A DNA stretch of 64,000 nucleotides from Paraspadella gotoi (Eukaryota; Chaetognatha): NCBI GenBank assembly GCA_051294375.1, contig CM119266.1, positions 9,866,538 through 9,930,537 on the forward strand, read 5' to 3'. The notes beneath the pieces were generated by a model. The model saw only the letters and a program-made list of their open reading frames with translations, was not told the DNA's origin and did no database searches. Made by a program: the position numbers and the translations under genes. Positions 32,787-43,789 of this stretch are shown here, piece after piece. The number at the start of each line of letters is the position of its first letter. Within the stretch, counting starts at the first letter, position 1.

Positions 32787-34270
32787 CGTCTCGTCGTCGT
32801 CGACGAGGGGCGTGGCTGCTCAAGCGGAGGGAAAAAGGGGTGGGAAAATACTAAAACGCAAAGTTCCATCAAAAGTCAATGGCCTTAGTTTGCTGGGGTG
32901 AGTCGAAACGGGGCCCAAATCTTTCGAGGAAAAAATGACAGTATACTTTTCATAGCATCACATGTAAATGTAAATGAAAATTTGCAAAATTACTTGTTAA
33001 ATGTAAATAAAGAAATTTTGATGTGCAATATGAGTTGGCGTTGAACAAATTGTGACGTTGTATACATCCTGAAACTTCTTTCTTTATTTTCTTAATTATT
33101 TTTTTCTAGTTTTTACTGCCAAAATAAAAAGTTTTTAACAAAATTAATGGGTATTTCGTTCACCCTACTCGCCCTCCGTAAATGAGGAACTTTTCTTCTG
33201 GATACTTCGTTGCCAAGGACCGTTTTCTCGCTTTATTCAGCCTCCCCTGTCCGCCCAAACCCTTCTCCCCCCGTTCCGCCTCCTTTCCCCCTCCACTAAA
33301 TTNNNNNNNNNNNNNNNNNNNNNNNNNGGGTTTGGGCGGACAGGGGAGGCTGAATAAAGCGAGAACGGTCCTTGGCAACGAAGTATCCAGAAAGAAAAGT
33401 TCCTCATTTACGGAGTGGCGAGTAGGGTGAACGAAATACCCATTAATTTTGTTAAAAACTTTTTATTTTGGCAGTAAAAACTAGAAAAAAATAATTAAGA
33501 AAATAAAGAAAGAAGTTCAGGATGTATTTAACGTCACAATTTGTTCACGCCAACTCATATTGCACATCAAAATTTCTTTATTTACATTTAACAAGTAATT
33601 TTGCAAATTTTCATTTACATTTACATGTGATGCTATGAAAAGTATACTGTCATTTTTTCCTCGAAAGATTTGGGCCCCGTTTCGACTCACCCCAGCAAAC
33701 TAAGGCCATTGACTTTTGATGGAACTTTGCGTTTTAGTATTTTCCCACCCCTTTTTCCCTCCGCTTGAGCAGCCACGCCCCTCGTCGACGACGACGACGA
33801 CGATGACGACGACGAGGACCGAGACGCACGACGACGACGACCACGCCTACGGAGGCCGAGGCTCATATTTTCATACAATTTTTTGGCTTTCGTCCTGGCA
33901 GAATATGAGAGAGAGCGAGAGNNNNNNNNNNAATTACGATTGAGGGTCGCCGCTCGCGAGACTCCCGAGTCAAAGCAGAGGTGGACGATAATGTTGCCCT
34001 AACTTCTTCTATTCGTCTCTCTCTTCTCATTTTTATTTTTATTTGTCCGTGCGAGCGTTATGTGTCCGTTTATCCGTTAATTTGGCGCTCATATCGTATA
34101 AATTTCTGTCTTTATTTACTCTTTATCAATTACCAAATTATGGGTATCTCGGTGTTCGGTTTAAAAACGTTTTACTCCTTACTTTTCTACGCTCAGTCGC
34201 TCCGTCCGTACGTTAATTCATCCCGCCATCTGCCCCGAGATATCCGTTAATGGACTCTTGTTGACATCAG

Positions 34271-34328
34271 GATCCTCGAAATGGAATTTGCTAAACAGGC
34301 GCTCAACATCGTTCAGGGACGTCGTTAA
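34271..34328 (+). CDS. Candidate short terminal exon
   Basis: TTGTTGACATCAG precedes a frame reading ILEMEFAKQALNIVQGRR and TAA at 34326-34328. The residue pattern is helical and protein-like. Part of the exon (from 34291) reappears with errors at 36423 in the duplicated block. No upstream exon identified. Confidence 0.35.
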
Positions 34329-34923
34329 AAAAAAATCCACGTTTTTAATTTAATTAGTTTTATATTTATATATTTATTTATTTATTCATTCATATATTTA
34401 TTCATATATTTATTTATATATATATTTATTTAATTCATAAAAAATCGCTTTAAATCGCGAGTGTGATCACTGACATCGTTTAAGCATCACCTCGACATCG
34501 GAAAGTGAATCTTGCTCACTGATTTTAATATCGGTTTTTAAATCGAACTTTAAAGAAAAAAGTATATATGCGATTTTGCGGAAGACTTTTAAAATCTAAT
34601 GGAATTTGAATTTTATGTATATTGTAGAAAATAAAAAAAAACGAATCGGAGGGAAAAAGTAACCGTGTTGAGGAAGAAATATGCAAAAGGTATTACTGAG
34701 AAATGAGAAATTCAAAAAACAGAAATGGCTGTCAAATAAAATTCCGACTGAATTATACGTTAAATAAACCAAAACAGAAAGAAACGATAAAATATACAAG
34801 AGAAACAGAAAATTGCTGAACAAAAAAAAAATCAAAACAATCCAAAGAAACTCCTTCTCTCAATACACTTATTCTTTTGAAACGCAAAGAAAAATAATCC
34901 GTCTACTACTTTGTTATTTTAAG

Positions 34924-35001
34924 GGGAAGGGGTTCTGGCTGGCGGCGATAGCGTTTTTAATGGACGCTAATGGTTATGATGCTCCCGATCAGATCTCTTA
35001 A
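34924..35001 (+). CDS. Candidate terminal exon, 25 codons
   Basis: Acceptor CTACTTTGTTATTTTAAG at 34923 is followed in phase 0 by GKGFWLAAIAFLMDANGYDA and then PDQIS, TAA at 34999-35001. The same sequence with errors is at about 37126-37208. Composition is balanced and the acceptor is good. No family recognised. Confidence 0.4.
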   Translation, partial: GKGFWLAAIAFLMDANGYDAPDQIS

Positions 35002-35035
35002 CGCTCGCGGCCCGCCTTTGAACACGAGTCAAGAC

Positions 35036-35037
<2 letters not shown>

Positions 35038-35077
<40 letters not shown>
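35038..35077. repeat. (GA)n microsatellite
   Basis: GA tract. Another lies at 35253-35295. Confidence 0.97.
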
Positions 35078-35078
<1 letters not shown>

Positions 35079-35251
35079 TAAAAGAAAAATAAAAAAAGAT
35101 GAAAAATAACTTGGGGAAAGCAAGCTGCTTATGTAGAGGTAGAATCAGGCCCAAGATTCTTATAAAAGTTTTTTTGTTGGTGAGTACTTAGCAATGATAT
35201 ATACGCACAATTTATAGTAAAGGCAAATGAGGAAGGGAAAAAACGATAGTA

Positions 35252-35299
<48 letters not shown>

Positions 35300-35303
35300 T
35301 GCA

Positions 35304-35483
35304 ATGAGTGAGAGCGAGGCAAATGAGCTAGTTCGTGATGCGCTTTTATTCATCCTAAGTTTTTTTCCCCGTTTTTATATTTCACCTCTGATCCCCTTAA
35401 AAACGTGGCCGACGCGAATTCAAAGTTTTTTTCCGGTGAAAAAGAGAAAAAAAGCCGATATTCGAGAGAGAGAGAGAGAGAGA
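35304..35483 (+). CDS. Open frame from ATG into a gap, unrecognised
   Basis: ATG at 35304 opens MSESEANELVRDALLFILSF, then a frame with a Lys/Arg-rich end (PVKKRKKADIRER) running into a GA tract and the 682-N gap. The N-terminal part looks like a real helix. The DNA is duplicated with errors at about 37583-37757. Stop and downstream exons are not visible. Confidence 0.35.
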
Positions 35484-36165
35484 NNNNNNNNNNNNNNNNN
35501 NNNNNNNNNNNNNNNNNNNNNNNNNNNNNNNNNNNNNNNNNNNNNNNNNNNNNNNNNNNNNNNNNNNNNNNNNNNNNNNNNNNNNNNNNNNNNNNNNNNN
35601 NNNNNNNNNNNNNNNNNNNNNNNNNNNNNNNNNNNNNNNNNNNNNNNNNNNNNNNNNNNNNNNNNNNNNNNNNNNNNNNNNNNNNNNNNNNNNNNNNNNN
35701 NNNNNNNNNNNNNNNNNNNNNNNNNNNNNNNNNNNNNNNNNNNNNNNNNNNNNNNNNNNNNNNNNNNNNNNNNNNNNNNNNNNNNNNNNNNNNNNNNNNN
35801 NNNNNNNNNNNNNNNNNNNNNNNNNNNNNNNNNNNNNNNNNNNNNNNNNNNNNNNNNNNNNNNNNNNNNNNNNNNNNNNNNNNNNNNNNNNNNNNNNNNN
35901 NNNNNNNNNNNNNNNNNNNNNNNNNNNNNNNNNNNNNNNNNNNNNNNNNNNNNNNNNNNNNNNNNNNNNNNNNNNNNNNNNNNNNNNNNNNNNNNNNNNN
36001 NNNNNNNNNNNNNNNNNNNNNNNNNNNNNNNNNNNNNNNNNNNNNNNNNNNNNNNNNNNNNNNNNNNNNNNNNNNNNNNNNNNNNNNNNNNNNNNNNNNN
36101 NNNNNNNNNNNNNNNNNNNNNNNNNNNNNNNNNNNNNNNNNNNNNNNNNNNNNNNNNNNNNNNNN
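35484..36165. other. Assembly gap (682 N)
   Basis: Largest gap in the window. Its left edge is in a GA tract. Confidence 0.99.
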
Positions 36166-38032
36166 GGCTGTCTCACGGATTGTTGGCCATAATCTTTCGT
36201 TTTTCACGGTTTAGGTATAATAAGAATGTTCGAACAGTTAAATGTTTTTAGTACATTTTAAGGAAAGCGAAGTTAACGCAACTTAATTGCATTTATATAA
36301 TGTATGTATAATTTAATGTAGGTTTTAAACAATGAATATCGTCTTGTGATTCATTTATTTCCGGGTTTCCAAGTTAACCAATAAAAAAAAAAGGTTGNNN
36401 NNNNNNNNNNNNNNNNNNNNNNCTAAACAGGCGCTCAAACACATTCTTCAAGGACGTCGTTATAAAAAGAAAATCCACCCGTTTTTTATTAAATTAGTTT
36501 TATAATTTATTTATTTATTAATTTATTTCATTCTATAAATTATGTATTATATTATTTAATATATTATTTAATTCATAAAAAATCGCTAAATCGGAGCGTG
36601 TAATCATGACATCGTTTAAGCATCAACCTCGACCTCGGGAAAGTGATCCCTCACGGATTTTCATATCGGTTTTTTAATCGAACTTTAAAGAAAAAAGTTA
36701 ATTATGCGACTTTTGCGGATGTAAATAACTATATTAAATGAACTTTATGTATTTATAAAAAAAATGTAATATTTTAAACAATCGGATGGGAAAAAGTAAC
36801 CGTTGTTGAGTGGAAGAAATATGCAAAGGTATATTACTGAGAGAAATGAGACAATTCAAAAAAACAGTAATGGCTGTTCTCAAAATAAATTCGCCGACTG
36901 GGGCCTCTGAATTATACGGTTAAAATAAAAGCCCAAAAGCAGGGAAAGAAAAACGACGTAAATATACAAGAGGGAGAAACAGAAAAAATTGGCTGAACAA
37001 AAAAAAAAAAATCAAAACAATCCAAGAAGAAAAACCTCCTTCTTCAATACACTACTCTTATTCTGTTTGATAACACGCAAAGAAAAATAATCCGTTTCTT
37101 ACTACTTTTGTTCATTTGTAAGGGAAGGGTTCGTGGCTTAGGCGGCGGATAGTTTTGTTTTTTTAGATGGAGTATAAATGGTTAATGATGCCCGATCAGA
37201 TCGTCTTAAAACCTCGTCGGCCCGCCTTGAACACGAAAGTCAAACTAAGAGAGGAGATGAGAGGAGGACGAGGTGTTAATTAAAAATAGGTATAAAAAAA
37301 AATCAGCAGATACAATAATGAAAACTTGGGAATAGCAAGCTGCTTAGTGTAGAGTAGAATCAGCCCAAGATTCTTATAAAAAGTTTTTTTTGTTGGTGAG
37401 TACTTTACAATGATATACGTCGCAAATTGTTATAGTTAAAGGCAACATGAGGAGGAAAAAAAAACGTATAAGGAGAAGAGGATGAGAGAGTATGAGGAAG
37501 TAGAGAGAGAGAGAGAGAGAGAGAGAAAGGAGAGAGATGAGATAAGAAGAATAGGAAAGGAGGAGAGAGATAGAGATTGCGATGAGACGAGGCAAAATGA
37601 GCTAGTTCGTGATGCGCTTTTTATTCATCCTAAGTTTTTTTTCCCCGTTTTTTATATTTCAAGTCCTCTGATCCCCCCTTTAAAAACGTCGGCCGACGCG
37701 AAATTCAAAAGTTTTTTTCCGGGAAAAAAGAGAAAAAAGCCGATATCGAGATGAGAGAAGAGAGAGAGAGAGGAGAGAATAGAGAGCGAAAGAAAGAGAG
37801 AGAGGCAGAGAGAAGGAGGAGGAGAGATAGGAGAGAGGGAGAGAGGCAGGAGGGAGAGGAGAGAGAGGAGGAGAGGAGGGAGAGAGAGGAGAGGGAGAGA
37901 AAAGAGAAAGAGAGAGGAGAGAGAGACGATAGTGAGAGAAACAGAGAAAAAAAATTCCGACCGAAAAAAAAACCTAAACATTTCCCGTGGAAAAACTTAT
38001 AACGCATGAAGGAAAAGAGAGAGAGAAGAGAG

Positions 38033-38067
<35 letters not shown>

Positions 38068-38809
38068 AGAGAAGAGAGGAGAAGAGAGATGAATGAAAAA
38101 TATCCGTGTGAAGAAAATTGACCATAAATTCTATATAACGGCGACACTGCCTAGTCCACCTCCCGCTGACGCTTCTCTCTCTTCTATCGGCGAATGATTT
38201 AGGTAGCGACTGGGTCCGAATAGGATATACGACGTCAGACTATGGAGTTCGGACTAGAGGAGCGAGCAGAGAGAGAGGAGCGTACGCAGAGGAGAAGAAA
38301 AGACAGATGAGAGCGAGAAGACAGAGAGAAGGGAGGAAGAGAGATGGAGAGAGAGAGAGTGTGAAAAAAAGAATGATTCCAGAGGTCGTGTTACGACCAC
38401 TGTTATATGCTCCCTGTCTGTATTATGTGCTTACTCCACCCAGTCCATTTTCTTCTTTTTTCGGTTACCAGGGGGGCGAGGAGTCAGGAGGGGGGAGGGA
38501 GCGGTTCGGAGGGGGGGGGGCGAAAGTAGGGTTTCATATATCAAGGCCGGGTACTGCAAAAGCGCCGGCTGTCTCACGGAATTGTTGGGCCATAATCTTT
38601 CGTTTTTCACGGTTTAGGGCTATACATAGAGAATGCTTCCGAACAGTTATAATGTTTTTAAGTTACATTTTAAGGTAAAGCGAAGTTAACGCAACTTAAT
38701 TACATTATATATATATTTATAATGTGATGTTCTAAATATATCGTTTGGGATTCATTTATTTCCGGTTTCCAAAGTTAACCAATAAAAATAAAAGTTGAGT
38801 TGATTGCGA

Positions 38810-39180
38810 CCGGAAATGTTTTGGCGATAGTAGAGACACGCGGGGCTGAGTGGAAAGAGTGGAGGGAGGAAAGAGGGAGGGAGGGAGGAAAAGAGGAGGG
38901 GAGGAAGAAAGAGGGAAGCGAGGAAAAGAGGAGGAGGATAGAGGGAGGAGGGAGGAAAGAGGAAGGGAGGAAAAGAGGGGGGAAAAGGGGAAGGAGGGGA
39001 AGAGGAGGGAAGGAGGAAAGAGGGAGGGAGGAAAAGAGGACGGAGAAGGGAAGGGAGGAGGAAAAGAGGGAGGTGAGGGAGGAAAGAGGTTAGGAGAGAA
39101 AAGAGGGAGGGAGAGAGGGAGAAAGGGAGAGAGGAGGGACATTAAAGGGAGGAAAGGGGGGGTGGAGGAAATATGGGGAG
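38810..39180. repeat. Purine-rich GGA/GAA tract
   Basis: About 340 bp of nearly pure A/G with GGGAGGGAGGAAAGAGG-type units of roughly 20-25 bp. All frames are open or repetitive, with no coding meaning. Confidence 0.85.
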
Positions 39181-40256
39181 AGAAAGGTTAGTGAATAGAG
39201 AGTGAAGAGTTGTGAAGTGCGGAGTGATGGAGTGTTGTGGAGTTACTTACTATTTTTATATAAGACAGAAAATCAAATCGCCAAATGCAGTGCTCGCTAA
39301 GAAATCGTTTTGCTCTCTTTGGTCCGATCGCAAAACTTTAGGTTATTTGGTAATATTTCAGCGTAGTTTTATTTATGAATGTTAAAAAAGTTATTTTCTT
39401 TTTCTCTTTCTCCCTATTAAAATGAAGGCAACATCGTACAATTAGCCAATTCAATTCCATTCTTTTTTCTGACTGTAATAAATCGATTCATCAAATTTTA
39501 TTTTTCGACTAACTCATCTATGTATTTTAGTGTGTTGTATTGTGAGTACTTGAGAGATATATAATAATATATAATTATATATAATATATATATATATTAT
39601 ATATAGAGGGCTAGTTTGAAAAGCTGTAAGAAGTGAGAGGATGGGTCATCCTATAAGTGAACAGCCTGGGAAGAGGGGAAAACATTGGAAGTGAGTAAAT
39701 AAACTATATAATGTGGGGTGAATAAGGCGTGGGCACCGGGCAGCCATCTTTCCGTGTAAAAAAAAAGTAATGGAGAGTAATAGAGCCTCATTGTTTCTCC
39801 TCTTCTCGAGGTTATTTTTCAAAATACAAAATAAAATATTCATTCTCTCCATTTGCGGTCGGGAAAGCACAGGAGGCCGTTGACCAATAGGTTTTTTTTT
39901 GCTTGGTTCGCTTGGTAAGCTACAATTTTTTTTCCAAGAAATATTGATTCATATGTAGTTATTGTTTTTCTATTATGTTATTTTAATCTCGTTTCTGAAA
40001 GAGAGAGAGCAGAGAGACGGAGAAATGTTGCCGTAAATGAGAATCATCGTTTTGACGGTTTTTTTTTCTCTTTGCGCTTGTGTTATTTTTAAACAGACGA
40101 GCAAGAGATCGAGATCAACTCAACAGTTGTTTTTTTTTAAATTTGAACGAACTTAAGGTCAAACGATAAATGTAAAAAAAAAAATGTATATTATTTCAGC
40201 TGCCATACAACAGCCCCTCAATCAGGTCCGCGATCTTTCTCCTACGACCTCGGCGT
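39181..40256. other. AT-rich intergenic sequence
   Basis: Includes a TA-rich palindromic stretch (39558-39606) and a GCCATCTTT YY1-like motif at 39747. A minus frame (39646-39870) is open but unconvincing. Confidence 0.5.
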
Positions 40257-40307
40257 GAATAATAACTTTTATGTCCGCACGCTAATCAAGTTTATTTTCG
40301 TTTACAG

Positions 40308-40494
40308 TCGATTAAATTATGCGGCCGATCGTCATATTTTGGATTCGAAGCAGGAAGCGATATTGTCCGGGGGGGGGGTTAGGAGAAATCTGTATGCTTA
40401 CATAGTCAGGGTCATGCTGTCCAAAGTCAGGGGCAAGATAGCTTATTTATTAAATGAATGGATAATTTTTATATTGTTTGTACCAATTTCATAG
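40308..40494 (+). CDS. Candidate exon disrupted by a repeat insertion
   Basis: Acceptor TTTATTTTCGTTTACAG at 40307 precedes RLNYAADRHILDSKQEAIL in one frame. A run of ten G at 40370-40379 follows, and then the dispersed repeat (40427-40495) supplies the rest of the frame. The first 20 codons are protein-like and the remainder is probably repeat-derived. Confidence 0.25.
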
Positions 40495-40495
40495 A
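40427..40495 (+). repeat. Interspersed repeat copy
   Basis: GGGGCAAGATAGCTTATTTA through TGTACCAATTTCATA matches 55093-55157 almost base for base, while flanks differ. Confidence 0.75.
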
Positions 40496-40856
40496 ATTGG
40501 AATTAGAATTAGTAAGAATTAGCCAAAGCCTCTCCAAAGTCAAAGATAGAAAACTTTCATATTTGTACCATTTTTACTGAAGATTTGTTAGCTAATTAAT
40601 CTATGACTAAAAAAAAAATTCCAATGGCCTAGTGTAAATGTTAGGAATTTCGTGAATTTCATTGGTATTTTGCAGTGTCCGCGATTGATCCTTAATTGTA
40701 GAATTTTATAAAATTCTCTTTTTATTTTTAGTGCCATCAGTGCAATTAGTCTTGCTCAATGCTTATTTATCGTTTGAATGTCAAATTGTTTCTTTTATTG
40801 TTTTATCGATTTATCTTTTTATCCTCTTAACTGTCAAATTGTTTCTTTTATTTCAG

Positions 40857-41059
40857 AAAAAAAAATTAAACACGGAATCGACGACGACGACAATGAGGAC
40901 GACGAAGATAACGACGACTTAAACTACAACAACGATAATAACGACAACAACAAAGACGCTCCGCCGTCGACTAATGGGTTTTCATCTCCTAAACACGCTC
41001 TCCTCTTTTTCCCGCCATTTTTCTTTTCATCTTCCTCCTTCGCCGCCATTTTTTTTTGA
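40857..41059 (+). CDS. Asp/Asn-rich candidate exon
   Basis: A very strong acceptor (AAATTGTTTCTTTTATTTCAG) ends at 40856. The frame reads KHGIDDDDNEDDEDNDDLNY, then an Asn/Asp run, APPSTNGFSSPKHALLFFPP and a Phe/Ser-rich end with TGA at 41057-41059. Acidic and Asn-rich segments are typical of disordered invertebrate proteins, though trinucleotide repeats mimic this. The 21-bp word TGTCAAATTGTTTCTTTTATT occurs twice just upstream, 52 bp apart. Confidence 0.4.
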
Positions 41060-41113
41060 AGGAGGAAGAAGAAAAATCTCAGGATTAAAAATAAGTTTCA
41101 GCGAAAAAAAAAA

Positions 41114-41264
41114 NNNNNNNNNNNNNNNNNNNNNNNNNNNNNNNNNNNNNNNNNNNNNNNNNNNNNNNNNNNNNNNNNNNNNNNNNNNNNNNNNNNNNNN
41201 NNNNNNNNNNNNNNNNNNNNNNNNNNNNNNNNNNNNNNNNNNNNNNNNNNNNNNNNNNNNNNNN
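41114..41264. other. Assembly gap (151 N)
   Basis: Left edge in an A homopolymer. Confidence 0.95.
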
Positions 41265-41335
41265 ACGTCTTTAAATCGTTCTGCAAAATAACGAATATTT
41301 TTACATTGTAAAATGGTATTATTTTTAATATTCAG

Positions 41336-41450
41336 GGCATATATCTTCGATCGCAGGACCGCTTGGGTCGTTTTAGGATACGACAAAGAATCTGAGTTTC
41401 TTTCGCTCTCTCGTCCTCATTTACCTCTTTCAGTCTCATCTTTTTTATTC
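41336..41450 (+). CDS. Candidate exon with ADF-homology-like strand
   Basis: Acceptor GGTATTATTTTTAATATTCAG at 41335, then in phase AYIFDRRTAWVVLGYDKESE. The W-x-x-x-x-Y-D spacing recalls the first strands of the ADF-homology domain in drebrin/Abp1-type actin-binding proteins, but nothing further supports it. The frame stays open through CT-rich DNA to 41801, so the true 3' end is not determined. Confidence 0.35.
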
Positions 41451-41529
41451 CCAAAGTTTGGTTCTCTCTCTATTCATCCTTTCCCTCTCATTATTTACCT
41501 CCATCTATTCTTTCTCTACTCCCCTCTCT

Positions 41530-41568
<39 letters not shown>

Positions 41569-41667
41569 CCCCTCTCTCGCTCTCCCCCTTTCTGATCTTC
41601 TCTCCTTCTTGCCCGAGGAGAGAGCGAGAGACTCTAAAACGTCTTTTTCCTTTCATAATCCTATTTT

Positions 41668-41716
<49 letters not shown>

Positions 41717-41757
41717 AATCCTATTTCTACTCTTTCTCGTTAATCTTCGTCGAACAG

Positions 41758-41797
41758 AAGAACAACGAGATTTCCTTTGCAATTTTCTTCTCCATTT
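41758..41797 (+). CDS. Candidate 40-bp exon
   Basis: Acceptor CTCGTTAATCTTCGTCGAACAG and donor GTGAGTCTGG bound a 40-bp exon reading KNNEISFAIFFSI. Both splice sites are good. It lies after a CT repeat that could act as polypyrimidine tract. Confidence 0.35.
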
Positions 41798-42046
41798 GTG
41801 AGTCTGGTCGTAGCTTCGTTTTCTTCGAGCCAATCATCGCGAGGCTCAAACTCCTTTTCGATTTATGGCCGCGTGCGAGTTTAGCTCTGTCGGTTCGTAT
41901 TGTACAGTTGTCCGTTAGTTCGTTGTATTTCTGTTTGTGTTGATACGATCGTTCTTCGCTTCGCCCCTTCGTTAGTTTGTTCGTTCTTTCCCTCTTTCCT
42001 TCCGTCCATCCCTCTCTTTTTATCCTTCCTTCCTTCCTTCCTTCCT

Positions 42047-42260
42047 NNNNNNNNNNNNNNNNNNNNNNNNNNNNNNNNNNNNNNNNNNNNNNNNNNNNNN
42101 NNNNNNNNNNNNNNNNNNNNNNNNNNNNNNNNNNNNNNNNNNNNNNNNNNNNNNNNNNNNNNNNNNNNNNNNNNNNNNNNNNNNNNNNNNNNNNNNNNNN
42201 NNNNNNNNNNNNNNNNNNNNNNNNNNNNNNNNNNNNNNNNNNNNNNNNNNNNNNNNNNNN
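42047..42260. other. Assembly gap (214 N) after (CCTT)n
   Basis: A TTCC tetranucleotide run leads into the gap. Confidence 0.95.
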
Positions 42261-42299
42261 GTTTACATCGTCCGTCATTACATCTCCGCTTTTTTAAAG

Positions 42300-42521
42300 T
42301 CCACGCCCATCTGCGCGGACCGAGATTACGCGTCTCGCGCGGTCGACGGGGTCGACCCGACCGTTCTCCGACCGGAAACAAGGATCGTCATCGTTGAGGC
42401 CCGCGGTAAACATCCGGCGATCGTTCCTGTAACGTTTTCAGGGGGGTTACATCGTTACATCGTTGTCATTATCGTCGTCGGTATTATTCTTTTCAACATT
42501 GTTATTAGTTTAACGGTTTAG
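42300..42521 (+). CDS. Candidate terminal exon with C-terminal transmembrane segment
   Basis: Acceptor CATCTCCGCTTTTTTAAAG at 42299 opens a phase-0 frame: STPICADRDYASRAVDGVDP, then TVLRPETRIVIVEARGKHPA and IVPVTFSGG. It ends with about 22 hydrophobic residues (YIVVIIVVGIILFNIVIS) and TAG at 42519-42521. This is the arrangement of a single-pass membrane protein with almost no cytoplasmic tail. Caution: the hydrophobic part overlaps a degenerate GTC/ATC repeat, and a donor-like G|GTAAAC at 42405 could end the exon before it. Confidence 0.45.
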   Translation, partial: STPICADRDYASRAVDGVDPTVLRPETRIVIVEARGKHPAIVPVTFSGGLHRYIVVIIVVGIILFNIVISLTV

Positions 42522-42892
42522 ACATCACGCTGTATTTACTAGGACTATTTGAAACGGAAATATTGCTTAAATGTAAAAAAAACACTAAATATTATGTAGT
42601 TACTATGTTCAAGAGCATCCCGTCTGAAGTAAAAATACAGATTTTATTTTTTTTTTACGCTGCTAAAAAAAAAGAATTCGATTGGGGTGACTGAGGTTGA
42701 CTGAGGGTGACTGAGGGTTGTGGTCAGAATTGGCGAATGGTCACGTTTCTCGTTAGGAAGGGTCATTGTTGTAGACGAGGGGGGGAAGATTTTGCACCGG
42801 GTCACTGATGAAAGAAAGAATGAATGACTGTCTGCAACCGGTGAACCAAGCGTCCAGGGAATCCGGGCAATTGTAGTTCAATAAGTTTAGTA

Positions 42893-42992
42893 AAGAAAAG
42901 TAAAGTAAAGTAAAGTAAAGTAAAGTAAAGTAAAGTAAAGTAAAGTAAAGTAAAGTAAAGTAAAGTAAAGGAAAGGAAAGTAAAGTAAAGAA
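42893..42992. repeat. (GTAAA)n pentanucleotide microsatellite
   Basis: About 18 units of AAAGT with a few AAAGG variants near the end. Confidence 0.97.
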
Positions 42993-43008
42993 AATATTAA
43001 TTTTTTAG

Positions 43009-43081
43009 GAATGGTCAAATTTAGAGGGAGAACTGAGGTCTCAAGAAAGTTCTTTGTTCGATGGCGTGGCGTTGACGAGAC
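43009..43081 (+). CDS. Candidate exon with chromodomain-like motif, cut by a gap
   Basis: TATTAATTTTTTAG precedes GA-ATG and a frame MVKFRGRTEVSRKFFVRWRG, then VDE, truncated by the 227-N gap at 43082-43308. The FFVRWRG motif resembles the Y-L-V-[KR]-W-[KR]-G core of chromodomains, found in chromatin proteins and in integrases of some Gypsy elements. The rest is hidden by the gap. Confidence 0.3.
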
Positions 43082-43789
43082 NNNNNNNNNNNNNNNNNNN
43101 NNNNNNNNNNNNNNNNNNNNNNNNNNNNNNNNNNNNNNNNNNNNNNNNNNNNNNNNNNNNNNNNNNNNNNNNNNNNNNNNNNNNNNNNNNNNNNNNNNNN
43201 NNNNNNNNNNNNNNNNNNNNNNNNNNNNNNNNNNNNNNNNNNNNNNNNNNNNNNNNNNNNNNNNNNNNNNNNNNNNNNNNNNNNNNNNNNNNNNNNNNNN
43301 NNNNNNNNAGTCCCGACGGACGGCCTTGAGTCAAGGCGCTCTCGTCCGTTCTCCCTTCCCCGTTTCTCAAAGACGAAATTCGAGTCACTCGTTCTAAAAA
43401 ACTCGATCTCGGGTCGTTCGTTTTATCGTTCGAGGGCCTTTTGTTTAATTTTTAATTTTTAGAATTAATAGGACTTTTTACAGTTGAGACATTTTAAATT
43501 TTATTAAAAATCACACAAAGGAAAAGTAGGTACAATATATTTTTTATTATGACCAATAATTTACTTTTTTTTATAGACATTTTACTCATATTTGGTCAGT
43601 CGGAAAAGCCCCTCGATCTCAGGGTCCTATTTCAATTATATTGATTCCGACCGTTTAGCAGGAATCTGGCCCACGGACTTTTGTTTAAAAAAAGTTAAAA
43701 ACTTTAATCGAGAAAATAAAACGATTGACGAGGTTCATATAAAGCATTTGTTCTCTCGACCATAAATAAATAATAATAAAAAAAAAACA

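Larger units (their letters stand above)
32161..34170. repeat. Large inverted repeat centred on a 25-N gap
   Basis: The left arm 32161-33262 is the reverse complement of the right arm 33328-34170. Arms meet at a 40-bp spacer plus the 25-N gap 33303-33327. The right arm carries a 10-N gap (33922-33931) exactly where the left arm has its GA/CT tract and about 270 bp more. Arms differ by single-base indels. Confidence 0.9.
34291..38797. repeat. 2.1-2.4-kb direct duplication across a 25-N gap
   Basis: Copy 1 spans 34291-36397 and contains a 682-N gap. Copy 2 spans 36423-38797, begins right after the 25-N gap, and matches copy 1 on both sides of the 682-N gap with frequent indels and homopolymer stretching. 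Copy 2 supplies about 810 bp for the missing part (about 37755-38566). Confidence 0.9.

Noticed and set aside
36423-38797. Separate genes in the second copy of the duplicated block
   Set aside because: It repeats 34291-36397 with indels, so annotating it again would count the same exons twice.
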